A stretch of DNA of 16,203 nucleotides from Planctomycetota bacterium (GTDB lineage Bacteria > Planctomycetota > Phycisphaerae > WQYP01): positions 1-16,203 of the forward strand of contig JAJZEY010000145.1 of NCBI GenBank assembly GCA_021805585.1, given 5' to 3'. Below are positions 1-7,500 of this stretch, in pieces (position 1 is the first letter of the stretch; the number at the start of each line of letters is the position of its first letter). The position numbers were made by a program, and so were the translations under genes. The notes under the pieces were generated by a model. That model had not been told where the DNA came from and ran no database searches. It saw only the letters and a list, made by a program, of their open reading frames with translations.

Positions 1-2060
1 ATTGCAATTTGTGCATCATTGGGATTGTTCCGCAGAAAATAGTGCCGCACAAGGCCATTGAAATCCATCGGAGCCGCAGCGCCAGTGTAGCTCGTAAAAT
101 CAACGACTTCGGGTTGTGTTTGCAGATAGCGACCAAGGGCCTGGGCTGCGGCGCTGGTTTGTTCCAGCGTGGTGCCGCGCGGTTCATGGACAACCAGGAG
201 CAGCCCGGTGCCGTTATCGAATGGAAGCATTTTCAGCGGAACCAGCCGCTCCGCCGGAAGCATCACCGCGAGAATTGTGACGCACCCTACGGCCGCCAGA
301 AATAGCCATTGCAGCGGCCTGTGGCGAAGGAGCGGACCAAGCAGGGGATTGAAAATGCGGTACCGGAGCGTCTTTTTTACCGCGCGGACCGCGTGCGGGT
401 CCGCCTCTTCCAACAGGGTTTGCTGATTGTTTATTTTCCATTTGTGCTTAAGAACATGGAAGCTTAGCCACGGTGTGATGGTGACCGCAACCAGCAGCGA
501 TGCCAGCATGGCCACCGGCACATTCAGCGCCATCGGCCGCATATAGGGACCCATCATGCCGGTGATGAAAAACATCGGCACAAACGAAAGGATGACCGCA
601 AACGTGGCCACAATCAGCGGCTGGAGAATTTCCGTTACCGCACCCAGGGCAATACGCCGCGTAGCTTTTCCAGCCATGGCGAAGTGGCGGGAAATGTTTT
701 CCACATCCACGATCGGATCGTCCACCAGCAGGCCGAGTGAAAGAATAAGAGCGAAAAGTGTCACGCGGTTAATGGTGTAGCCCAGCAACAGATTGACCGC
801 CAGGGTTATGCCGAAAACGACTGGAATGGCCACCGCCACCACCAGCGATTCCCGCCACCCCAGACCGATGGTAAGCAACGCGACCACAATGGCTATGGCG
901 ACCAGCAATCCGAACACCAGAGTATTGACTTTTTCATTGGACGCCAGGCCATAATTCCGGGTGACCACCAATTGCATGTCGGCGGGAATAATCGCGGGGG
1001 CCAGACTTTTAGCGCAGGAAATAACCGCGTCGGCCATCGAAACCGCATTGGCACCCGCCTTTTTGGCCACGGCAATACTGATAGCCGGCTGGCCAGGCCC
1101 GACCGTGGCTTTCGTGGTGCCGGCAATTAAATCACCGCGAAAGCCGACGGCTTCAGGGAAATGGGCCGCCGGTCCCCAATAATGCGCAACATAGCAATCC
1201 GCCTCCGCCGCGCCATCGATCACACGGGCCACGGATCGCAAAAAGACCGGCTGCTGCCGCCAGACGCCCACCACCAGGCGGCCCAATTCGCGGCTGTTGC
1301 CCAGCGGATTACCGGCCAGAACCTGAAATTCCTGATTATTGTGTTTGAACGAGCCTGCGGAAATACTGACATTGGCGGCTTCAATGGCCTGCTGGATGGT
1401 CACCGCGGTAACATGAAATGCCTGCATTTTTGCGGCATTCATATACACATGAACAACGCGCGGACGACCACCCACCAGATACGCCCGCGAAACTTCCGGA
1501 ATCGCGGAAAGGCGCGAAAGCAGTTCCTGCGCCGTGTCCGACAGGGCCGTGGGCGTTGCAGTTTTGCTGGTCAGTGTCAGAGTGACGATCGGCACATTGT
1601 TTATTGTTTCCGGCTTGACCGCCCAGCCCGCCACCCCCGGCGGCACAAGATTCAGATGTTTGTTGAGTTTGCGGTATACCTTCATGACGCTGCGCTGAAC
1701 ATCCTGCCCGACAAAGAAGCGAGCCGTGACCATCGCCTGGCCGCGCTGGCTGGTTGAATAGACATATTGCACGCCGTGAATCTGGTAAACCAATCGCTCC
1801 AGCGGCGTGGTGACAAGCTGTTCAACGCTTTTGGCGCTATGGCCGGGAAAATGGACGTAGATATCAATCATGGGGACAAGTATCTGGGGATTTTCTTCGC
1901 GCGGAGTCAGCGTCAATGCGGCGGCACCCAGCAAAACCGCCAGCAGAATAAAGATCAGAGAAAGTTTTGAGTTCAGGAACACACCCACCAGGCGCGGCAG
2001 CAGATCGGTCGCGGGCGGTGTTGGCCCGGCGGCGGGAGGGTTCTCAATGGGATCAGCCAT
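1..2060 (-). CDS. RND efflux permease, C-terminus cut by window edge
   Basis: This is an inner-membrane, proton-driven pump subunit of the AcrB/RND superfamily. I translated the minus strand from the ATG at 2060-2058. It stays open to base 1, giving about 686 residues, and family members have about 1,030-1,060, so roughly the last third lies outside the window. The N-terminus is a short proline-rich tail followed by a first membrane helix (about residues 29-48). A large periplasmic porter domain follows, with PxxLVTxPLE-type sequence near residue 80. Helices resume near residue 365. The proton-relay pair is visible as GLLVDDPIVDVEN, with Asp447 and Asp448. The start overlaps the adaptor stop by 8 bases (ATGGCTGA), so the two are probably translationally coupled. 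Substrate cannot be told; the sequence looks closer to drug/solvent pumps than to heavy-metal pumps, but this is tentative. Confidence 0.95.
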   Translation of the reverse strand, partial: MADPIENPPAAGPTPPATDLLPRLVGVFLNSKLSLIFILLAVLLGAAALTLTPREENPQILVPMIDIYVHFPGHSAKSVEQLVTTPLERLVYQIHGVQYVYSTSQRGQAMVTARFFVGQDVQRSVMKVYRKLNKHLNLVPPGVAGWAVKPETINNVPIVTLTLTSKTATPTALSDTAQELLSRLSAIPEVSRAYLVGGRPRVVHVYMNAAKMQAFHVTAVTIQQAIEAANVSISAGSFKHNNQEFQVLAGNPLGNSRELGRLVVGVWRQQPVFLRSVARVIDGAAEADCYVAHYWGPAAHFPEAVGFRGDLIAGTTKATVGPGQPAISIAVAKKAGANAVSMADAVISCAKSLAPAIIPADMQLVVTRNYGLASNEKVNTLVFGLLVAIAIVVALLTIGLGWRESLVVAVAIPVVFGITLAVNLLLGYTINRVTLFALILSLGLLVDDPIVDVENISRHFAMAGKATRRIALGAVTEILQPLIVATFAVILSFVPMFFITGMMGPYMRPMALNVPVAMLASLLVAVTITPWLSFHVLKHKWKINNQQTLLEEADPHAVRAVKKTLRYRIFNPLLGPLLRHRPLQWLFLAAVGCVTILAVMLPAERLVPLKMLPFDNGTGLLLVVHEPRGTTLEQTSAAAQALGRYLQTQPEVVDFTSYTGAAAPMDFNGLVRHYFLRNNPNDAQIA

Positions 2061-3159
2061 GGACTGTTCCCCCGACCGCCAGCTTTTCTCCGACCGTAAC
2101 GCCCGAAAGAATTTCCCGCAGAGCGCCGAAATGGCGGCCGGGTTGGACGATCCGCCTTTGCAGGGCACCGCCCGAAATAATGGTGACCATATCCAATTGG
2201 CCAATTTTTTCGATCGCGTTGGCCGGCACAACCAGAACTTTTTCCTGACGGATGGGAATTTCCAGCCGGCCGAACATGCCGGGAAATATTCCTGCGGGAA
2301 AAGACCCGGACACTTTCACCAGAAAGCTGCGCGTTTGCACGCTGACGCGCGGAAGAATGCGGCGGACATGCACGGCGATGGGTTTACGAAACCCGGAAAG
2401 TCGCACGACCAGCATCTGGTCCAGGCGAATATGGCGCTGCAACGATTCCGGCACCACAGTGGTCAGTTGTAAACGGCCGGGGGAATAAACTGTAGCCAAC
2501 GTTTGGCCGGGCATGATGGTATCACCCGCATTGACGTTTTTTTCCAACACCACGCCGTTGATCGGGCAACGGATTGCGGCATAGCTCAATTGGCTGCGTT
2601 TGTCTTGTGTGGCGGCCCGCATGCTGGCCAGGCGTGCTTTCGCGGCCGCCAGCCGCGTGCTGGCCAAATCCATATCCGCCTTGGTGACGTCCGCGGTTTT
2701 GAAAAGTGCCGCGGCACGGTGATAGTCAATTGCCGCCTGATGCAATTCCACAACGGCTAGAGACTGGTCCGCAATTGCCTGATTCAATTGCGCGGTCAGT
2801 TGGGACTGGTCCAATTGAACCAGAATTTCATTTCGACGGACCAGCTCGCCGGAATGCAGCCGACTGAAAATCACTTTACCTAAAATGCGGGATGCAAGTG
2901 TCACCGGTTCAATTGGTTCCAGCGTGCCCACAGCAAAAAATTGAGATCGAACACTGATGAAGCGGACCGCGACCGCCGGACCGTCATATCTTTGTGGCTT
3001 TGTAAGAGCCGTTGCCGTGCGCGGCTGAATTTTTGCGGTCCAGTAATTGCTGAACCAGAGCATCAGGACAATGACCATCGCCAGCAGCAGGCCACCGACA
3101 ACGAGCTTGCCAATGAGCGGCCACGCGGGGGTATGAGTGATCGGCCCGTTTTTTTTCAT
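2053..3159 (-). CDS. RND efflux periplasmic adaptor (HlyD/membrane fusion protein family)
   Basis: This 368-residue protein would link the RND pump to an outer-membrane channel. It has a short cytoplasmic tail, then one hydrophobic anchor (about residues 15-38) with no lipobox cysteine, so it is held by a membrane helix rather than a lipid. Lipoyl-like half-motifs flank a helical hairpin: ASRILGKVIFSRLHSGELV near 89-107 and RCPINGVVLEKNVNAGDTI near 197-215, with the hairpin at about 119-190 rich in Ala, Gln and Leu. A beta-barrel region (about 228-305) and a membrane-proximal part complete the normal order. No strong ribosome site precedes the ATG; the best is GAAAG. It lies 151 bases after the DUF2892 gene on the same strand and overlaps the permease start by 8 bases. 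No outer-membrane TolC-like gene is visible. Confidence 0.95.
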   Translation of the reverse strand: MKKNGPITHTPAWPLIGKLVVGGLLLAMVIVLMLWFSNYWTAKIQPRTATALTKPQRYDGPAVAVRFISVRSQFFAVGTLEPIEPVTLASRILGKVIFSRLHSGELVRRNEILVQLDQSQLTAQLNQAIADQSLAVVELHQAAIDYHRAAALFKTADVTKADMDLASTRLAAAKARLASMRAATQDKRSQLSYAAIRCPINGVVLEKNVNAGDTIMPGQTLATVYSPGRLQLTTVVPESLQRHIRLDQMLVVRLSGFRKPIAVHVRRILPRVSVQTRSFLVKVSGSFPAGIFPGMFGRLEIPIRQEKVLVVPANAIEKIGQLDMVTIISGGALQRRIVQPGRHFGALREILSGVTVGEKLAVGGTVHG

Positions 3160-3310
3160 TGTGCATGTCTTTCAAATAGGGCAAGAATGGTCGCCCCATT
3201 GACGCGTTTACTTTCCTGCAAGATCAACGAAAACATTGGACGCCAGACTCGGGAGCGCCGCCTCGCCGGTCAACCAGGCACCCAGCGACCGGTCGCATTC
3301 AAATTTCAGT

Positions 3311-3508
3311 TCAACCCTGGGCACAGCGGAGGCCCATTTTTTTAAACAGCATTTCCGCAGGACAAAAATGAGTCCACGCCGATTGCAGCAAGTTTAAACC
3401 GACAAACACAGTCAGCAGAAGCCACCAATGGCTAACAAGCAAAGCCAAAATAACACCGATGATTACCATGGTGCCCGCGACTGCCCGAACAGCATTTTCA
3501 ACGGTCAT
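3311..3508 (-). CDS. DUF2892 / YgaP-like small membrane protein
   Basis: This is a 65-residue protein with two closely spaced membrane helices (about residues 7-25 and 28-44) and a short cysteine-containing tail. Its pattern of ENAVRAVAGT at the N-terminus, a tryptophan-containing turn and a terminal FCP...LFKKMGLRC fits the DUF2892 family, the membrane domain that in YgaP is fused to a rhodanese. Family genes are often found beside sulfur-handling or efflux genes. The start is well fixed: GGAGGT lies 5 bases before the ATG. It is the first gene after the promoter at 3595-3623, and the efflux genes follow on the same strand. Its biochemical role is unknown; the two C-terminal-half cysteines (FCP and LRC) could carry persulfide, which is inference. 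Confidence 0.85.
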   Translation of the reverse strand: MTVENAVRAVAGTMVIIGVILALLVSHWWLLLTVFVGLNLLQSAWTHFCPAEMLFKKMGLRCAQG

Positions 3509-3591
3509 AGCATACCTCCATAAACAAGGGACTTGAATTATAACCTCGGCAGCTTGGGGTCGCGCAAGCCGTCGTCTTGCATAAACACTAT

Positions 3592-3615
3592 ATTCTTATA
3601 TTCTGCAATAAGAAT
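3592..3615. promoter_or_regulatory. Perfect inverted repeat operator over the efflux promoter, ArsR/SqrR-like
   Basis: ATTCTTAT at 3592-3599 and ATAAGAAT at 3608-3615 are exact inverted repeats separated by 8 bases. Inside them, bases 3600-3615 spell ATTC-N8-GAAT, the published recognition pattern of SqrR/BigR-type ArsR repressors that sense persulfides. The element covers the -10 box and much of the spacer of the promoter at 3595-3623, the classic place for a repressor. The regulator gene is not in this window, so the family assignment is inference. Confidence 0.6.
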
Positions 3616-3623
3616 TAAGTCAA
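3595..3623 (-). promoter_or_regulatory. Sigma70-type promoter of the DUF2892-HlyD-RND operon
   Basis: On the minus strand TTGACT (3623-3618) is followed after exactly 17 bases by TATAAG (3600-3595). That is close to the consensus at both boxes with ideal spacing. Transcription would start near 3588, giving a leader of about 80 bases before the DUF2892 start. The leader contains an imperfect hairpin at 3546-3573 (arms around GCTTG/CAAGC). Confidence 0.75.
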
Positions 3624-3821
3624 GTTGTTCACGCCAATTGCGAACGCTCCCAAACTAAATTAATGCTGCCTCCGCGTCGCCCACGGTAGAAACTTTCGCA
3701 GGCAGAAGGTTGGCTGCAACGTCGTTAGGGCTGGCGGAACAAAAGAAAATTGAAAAAATCTCAGTTTTCAGAACAAGGGGCGGGACGAGGGGTGACGGTC
3801 ATTGCCGCTGCATTCGGTGAG

Positions 3822-3862
3822 CGCTATTGAATTACCTTGGAAAATCCATGTTCTCAATAGCG
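3822..3862. repeat. 9-base inverted repeat upstream of the PEP-CTERM gene
   Basis: CGCTATTGA (3822-3830) and TCAATAGCG (3854-3862) are perfect inverted copies with a 23-base spacer. The centre-to-centre distance of 32 bases, about three helical turns, suits two sites bound by one regulator at least as well as an RNA hairpin. It lies about 105 bases before the PEP-CTERM start. Function unknown. Confidence 0.45.
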
Positions 3863-3967
3863 TTGATTCATTTTTTGAAAATTCCGGAATAATTTCGCCC
3901 CACCGTGCCTCTTAATTATCAATTGTAACTTATTTCTATTTTGTTTACGCCATTTGGAGGAAGTTCC

Positions 3968-4612
3968 ATGAATACACTGAATGTACTTTCGCGCGCGAAA
4001 TGCCCATCGCTTAAGGCAAGTCTTATTGTTGCGGCTGTTGCCGCAGGTTCACTGGCTGCGGCCAATTCCGCCATGGCCACCGAATCGGCCTCCGCTATCA
4101 TTACCGCAGCCACGGCCGGTAGTTCCACCTGGCAATACAGCCTGACGTTGAACAACACCGGCACCACCACCATTGGCACATTCTGGTTCGCGTGGGTTCC
4201 AGGCCAAAGCTACATGACGGTGAATCCGACCCATGTCATTGCTCCAAGCCTGTGGGAAAATGGTCCTGATTCACAGTTGGTTGGTGGCTTCGAACAGGGT
4301 GCATCCATTGAATTTCAGGCCACCAGTTCCGCCGGCTACCTGGCCGCCGGCAAGAGTCTGACGGGCTTTTCGTTTGACTCCACGGAAGCGCCGACGGACC
4401 TGTTCGGCAGCGAAACGTTTTTTAACAATGGCTCGCCAACGCCCACAACGACCTCCTTTGTTTATTCGGGAGGCCCCTTCAGTGACAGTGGCTTTGATCT
4501 TACGGCCACCCCCGTACCCGAACCCACCACACTGATTCTACTGGCCCTTGGTGGAATCGTGCTGGCGGCAAGGAAATCCACGCGGGTCCGCCGCGCTTTG
4601 GTAACCGGTTAG
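3968..4612 (+). CDS. PEP-CTERM sorting-domain protein
   Basis: This 214-residue exported protein has an N-terminal signal peptide with hydrophobic core about residues 17-33 and probable cleavage after SAMA (residue 37). A Thr/Ser/Gly-rich beta-type body follows, then a C-terminal sorting signal: VPEPTTL at 183-189, a hydrophobic stretch LILLALGGIVLAA, and a basic tail RKSTRVRR. Such proteins are processed by exosortase and usually reach the surface or matrix. I chose the ATG at 3968 because GGAGGAAG lies just before it; an in-frame ATG at 3941 lies upstream of that ribosome site. The body matches no family I can name. No exosortase gene is present in the window. The sigma factor gene lies 132 bases downstream. 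Confidence 0.9.
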   Translation: MNTLNVLSRAKCPSLKASLIVAAVAAGSLAAANSAMATESASAIITAATAGSSTWQYSLTLNNTGTTTIGTFWFAWVPGQSYMTVNPTHVIAPSLWENGPDSQLVGGFEQGASIEFQATSSAGYLAAGKSLTGFSFDSTEAPTDLFGSETFFNNGSPTPTTTSFVYSGGPFSDSGFDLTATPVPEPTTLILLALGGIVLAARKSTRVRRALVTG

Positions 4613-4744
4613 GCCATCAGAGTCGCCAGGCCCGAATGGCTTGGTCCCAATCCCGCCGGATGAAGCGAAGTGCGGTCGGATTTTCGGCGGAAAGTGATCA
4701 GGCGGAGCGGCTTGGATAGAAAAAAGACGCCACGGTGTTAAGAT

Positions 4745-5326
4745 ATGGTGATGCAAGCCGATTCACCCAGTCAAGCCAGTCAGGTGCATTACCAGACACT
4801 GGTGGAACGGCATTGGCAGGAACTTTACAGGTTTGCCTATCGCCTGTGTGGCGATCGTCACACTGCCGAGGATATTGTTCAGGAAACCTACTGTCAGGCA
4901 TGGAAACATCTTGCCAGCCTGCGAAGTGATGAAACCGCGCGGGCGTGGCTGTTTCAGATTTTGCGCAGGCATTACCTGCGTCAAGGGCGCAAGTCCCGCA
5001 ACCGTGTCACCCAGGATATCGCCAGCCACGATCCTCCTTCGCCCGCAAATCAAAGCCAATCGGCGGAACAGCAGGATTCCATTCAAGCCGCCCTGACCAT
5101 GCTGGAAGATAAATTCAAAGAACCTCTGCTTATGGTGGCGGTCGGCGGCCTTACGTGCGATCAGGCGGCTAAAGAGCTTGGCGTGCCATTGGGAACCGTG
5201 CTTTCGCGTATTTACCGCGCACGCCAGTTGATTAAGGCGCATTTTGACCAATTTGGTGCCGCAATAGATATGCATAACCTTGAATCCAAGCCCGCAGGTA
5301 TAAAGAAAGGAGATGCGAAGATATAA
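4745..5326 (+). CDS. ECF-type RNA polymerase sigma factor
   Basis: This 193-residue protein would direct RNA polymerase to alternative promoters. Region 2 (about residues 20-83) is shown by LYRFAYRLCGDRHTAEDIVQ followed by ETYCQAWKHL and ARAWLFQILRRHYL. Region 4 (about 115-168) is shown by LTCDQAAKELGVPLGTVLSRIYRARQ, a clear helix-turn-helix. The linker at 88-112 is polar and disordered. There is no sigma-3 region. No strong ribosome site precedes the ATG at 4745; an in-frame ATG at 4751 is the alternative. About 25 residues extend beyond region 4, which is longer than a minimal ECF factor. The TAA overlaps the next start by one base (TAATG), tying it to the membrane protein downstream. Confidence 0.93.
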   Translation: MVMQADSPSQASQVHYQTLVERHWQELYRFAYRLCGDRHTAEDIVQETYCQAWKHLASLRSDETARAWLFQILRRHYLRQGRKSRNRVTQDIASHDPPSPANQSQSAEQQDSIQAALTMLEDKFKEPLLMVAVGGLTCDQAAKELGVPLGTVLSRIYRARQLIKAHFDQFGAAIDMHNLESKPAGIKKGDAKI

Positions 5327-6117
5327 TGATGAGTGACTTGGGCGACACAATTCAACCGCTTGCCCCGCTGCCGCAGGACCACCCGCGGTACCAGGAAGCA
5401 CTGCGCGATCTGCTGCCGGCCAATCCGACGGCCGCTGCACAACTGGCCGCCGCCGGCGCGGATTTCAATCAATTGAAAACTCTGTTGATTGACAGGGCGA
5501 CCAATCCGGAACTGACTCCATCGCCTGAATTGCTGACCCGACTGGCACAAATACCACAGCGGCATGTGCCGGAAAAGTCGACGACCCGTCGCCTGTTCCT
5601 GCCGGTTGCAATCGCGGCGGCCCTGCTGCTCGCCTGCTGGCTGGGCTGGAACATCCATCAGCGGCACAAGGCGGCGGCGCTGCGGCAGTTCGCCCGCAAT
5701 GCGCTGGATACGGTTTTGGCATCGCCGCGGATTTCCGCCATTGCGTCGCGCGGGCAATTGTTGCGGCAATTAACCAATCTGAAACTCGACTTCAAACCGG
5801 TCGTGTACGATTATTCCGGATTCCATTTAACCGGCTATGCTGTGTGCCAGGTTGGCGGTCGCACCGCCCTTCTTACCCGCTGGCAAAGCGGACCACTGGT
5901 TTGTTCCATGCTGCAAATGGCGGCGCGAACGAAGTGGCCTGTGCCCATTGCCATGCGCAACGTGGAACTGCACGGAAAACCCGCGACAACAGGCGGCTTT
6001 GCCATGCCCTATACGATCACCGTGTGGCACACGCCCGCATCGGATTGCGACTGGGCGATGGTGCGTCTTGGCACGGATATTTACACGCCAACGCTTTATC
6101 CGCCCAAGGCGGATTGA
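5326..6117 (+). CDS. Single-pass membrane protein, probable anti-sigma factor
   Basis: This 263-residue protein is predicted to hold the preceding ECF sigma factor at the membrane. The evidence is mainly its position: its ATG shares a base with the sigma stop. It has a soluble N-terminal part (1-86, helical, rich in Ala/Leu/Pro), one membrane helix (about 90-109, LFLPVAIAAALLLACWLGWN) and an extracytoplasmic domain of about 150 residues with Cys174, Cys193 and Cys241. The zinc anti-sigma motif HxxxCxxC is absent, so if it binds sigma it does so through another type of domain. AAAGGAG ends 13 bases before the ATG, rather far, which fits coupling; a second ATG at 5329 is possible. The C-terminal domain is not recognised. 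Confidence 0.7.
   Translation: MMSDLGDTIQPLAPLPQDHPRYQEALRDLLPANPTAAAQLAAAGADFNQLKTLLIDRATNPELTPSPELLTRLAQIPQRHVPEKSTTRRLFLPVAIAAALLLACWLGWNIHQRHKAAALRQFARNALDTVLASPRISAIASRGQLLRQLTNLKLDFKPVVYDYSGFHLTGYAVCQVGGRTALLTRWQSGPLVCSMLQMAARTKWPVPIAMRNVELHGKPATTGGFAMPYTITVWHTPASDCDWAMVRLGTDIYTPTLYPPKAD
6098..6114 (+). other. Perfect hairpin at the 3' end of the anti-sigma gene
   Basis: ATCCGCC (6098-6104) and GGCGGAT (6108-6114) pair perfectly around a 3-base loop and end at the first base-pair before the TGA stop. There is no U-tract behind it, so it is not a standard intrinsic terminator, but it may stabilise the transcript end or slow the ribosome. It encodes the last residues (YPPKAD). Confidence 0.4.
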
Positions 6118-6854
6118 AGGATCATCGGGTAATCGCGTGAATGATTCGGAAAAAGGCCAAATTGTTTGCCCGGAAAATGAATCGGAACGACCAGTTCCGC
6201 TTCATTGGACGGCCTTGCGGAATTGGCATGACCGCAAATAATCCGGGTGGGGGAGTTCCAAATGGTGTCATTTCCCACAGGAATCAAAACAAACCGCAAT
6301 TTGTACCGATGGTGGGGGACTACCAGGCGATACAAACGATCAATTCTGAAGGTGCGGGTGTGCCCGCGTTTATCGGGAAAGGAAAATATTGCATCGAATA
6401 GTTGGTGTTTCGGCGTGACAGAGCACCAGATCGCATTTCGGCGGCCCTTTTGTGCCCAGCATGCAAATTAGCTTGCCAGCCGCTCTACTTTCACCTGCTC
6501 TACCATCTCCTGATCTGCGTTGCCGCAGCAACGCGTGGGGGCTCGGGCATTCTGCCCGACAAATAAAACGTGTCCCTATGACGAATTGCATCTACCTTAT
6601 TGTTTCCGAATTTGGATAACAGGCATGCATGAGAAGGCCGCCGTTATTTCTGCTATGTCAGCAGGACGCTTTTGTTTTCCGCCAGTTGCCTTTGTTTCCA
6701 GGCGTCTGGCAGCCCAAGACTGGGCAGATGAAAATGGCGGGTTTTGGGTCATCCATCTACCATGTATAGTTGAAATTCCGCAAAAAAACATCGCGTTTTG
6801 CGGCCAGTTTTCACAGGCGCAACAAATGTAGGAGGAACCTGCCCGGGGGGATAT
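6118..6854. other. Gene-poor region between the sigma operon and the IS66 remnant
   Basis: I find no supportable gene here. Short open frames exist on both strands (for example 6141-6401 plus and 6370-6591 minus) but they lack ribosome sites, have low-complexity or arginine/serine-heavy translations, and match nothing I know. The only clear structure is the pair of perfect hairpins at 6517-6559. Together with the adjoining transposase remnant it looks like a graveyard of mobile DNA. Confidence 0.55.
6517..6559. repeat. Two tandem perfect hairpins, REP/MITE-like
   Basis: The first stem is GCGTTGC (6517-6523) pairing with GCAACGC (6528-6534) around a 4-base loop. Eight bases later TCGGGCA (6543-6549) pairs with TGCCCGA (6553-6559) around a 3-base loop. 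Both stems are perfect 7-mers rich in GC. On the plus strand they are followed by an A-rich run, not a T-run, so they are not a terminator in that direction. Paired hairpins in a non-coding stretch resemble REP/BIME units or the hairpin ends of Y1-transposase elements. Copy number elsewhere in the genome is unknown. Confidence 0.5.
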
Positions 6855-7429
6855 TTATCACCCCAGCCCAAGGCCAAACTGGTCCTTTGGCGTGTTGGGC
6901 AGATTGGCCAACAGTTGGGCCAGGTACAACTGGGATTAATCTCCTCGCGTCGGCAGCTGCTGGTCATGCTGGCCAGGATGGCGGCGGTCTGGCCGCCATG
7001 GGGGAGCCGACGAACAGGAATATCTTCCTGATGCGCTTCATCTCCTGCTCGGCCCGGTTGTTGTCCATGGCGACCGCGGGGTCACGGATAAAGACCTGCA
7101 ACGATTCGCATTGGTTCAGGCAATAGCCGATGGCGGTGCTGATTCGGATGCTTCGGCAGCACCTGGCTTTTCCAGCGCAGCAGCTTCTGATGGAGTTCCT
7201 CAAGCAATGGCATGCTTTGGGTCTGGCGTATGGCCAGCAGTTGCTCCGGCGGAAGCGACCGGTCCTGTGCCTGTCGCTCCAATCCGACCAACAGGCCGAT
7301 GATGCGCAACGCCTCATTGCCGACCTGGGGCAAAGTGGGCTGGCCATCCCCACATTTTCCGGGGGGCATGGGCCCGGTATCCGGCCTGGGGCAGGCCCCC
7401 TTCCACGCAGATTTATGCCCGTCAATACC
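6855..7429 (-). pseudogene. IS66-family transposase remnant, N-terminally truncated and frameshifted
   Basis: Pieces of the C-terminal half of an IS66 TnpC transposase lie in order on the minus strand but in different frames. First comes GIDGHKSAWKGACP (near 7429-7388), then GYRAHAPRKMW in another frame (the usual GCWAHARRK). The longest piece runs NEALRIIGLLVGLERQAQDR to LLEELHQKLLRWKSQVLPKHP. Next are AIGYCLNQCESLQVFIRD and AMDNNRAEQEMKRI (near 7068), which carry the catalytic-region IDNN-type motif. Last are GGQTAAILASMTSSCRREEINP and QLYLAQLLANLPNTPKDQ, ending at TGA-TAA (6860-6855). At least five frame changes are needed, and the N-terminal two-thirds and the accessory tnpA/tnpB genes are missing, so it is dead. 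No terminal repeats could be identified. It sits directly downstream of the GH27 stop. Confidence 0.85.
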
Positions 7430-7500
7430 ATTTGACAATGGCTTTAGGCGCGTCCTGGGACATTCTCCGGTGTACCGCAAATATATGCGTTCACCTGTGG

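Larger units (their letters stand above)
3509..3967. other. Intergenic region between the efflux operon and the PEP-CTERM gene
   Basis: These 459 bases hold no convincing gene. The left part contains the efflux promoter and its operator. The right part, upstream of the PEP-CTERM gene, is AT-rich and has an inverted repeat at 3822-3862 and a perfect 10-base palindrome (ATTCCGGAAT) near 3882-3891. I could not find a well-spaced sigma70 promoter for the PEP-CTERM gene; TTGATT at 3863 and AATAAT near 3888 are too far apart to be convincing. Confidence 0.6.

Noticed and set aside
1161..1757. 198-residue plus-strand open frame, and others at 1870-2472
   Set aside because: These are antisense shadows of the RND permease and HlyD genes, whose motifs are clear.
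3285..3296. Perfect 12-base palindrome GCGACCGGTCGC between the DUF2892 and HlyD genes
   Set aside because: It is real but short, with no loop or T-run, and lies 14 bases past a stop codon with no further support for function.
4763..5440. 225-residue minus-strand open frame
   Set aside because: It lies wholly over the convincing sigma factor and the start of its membrane partner, and has no domain of its own.
6141..6401. 86-residue plus-strand open frame after the anti-sigma gene
   Set aside because: No ribosome site or family match; surrounding DNA looks non-coding.
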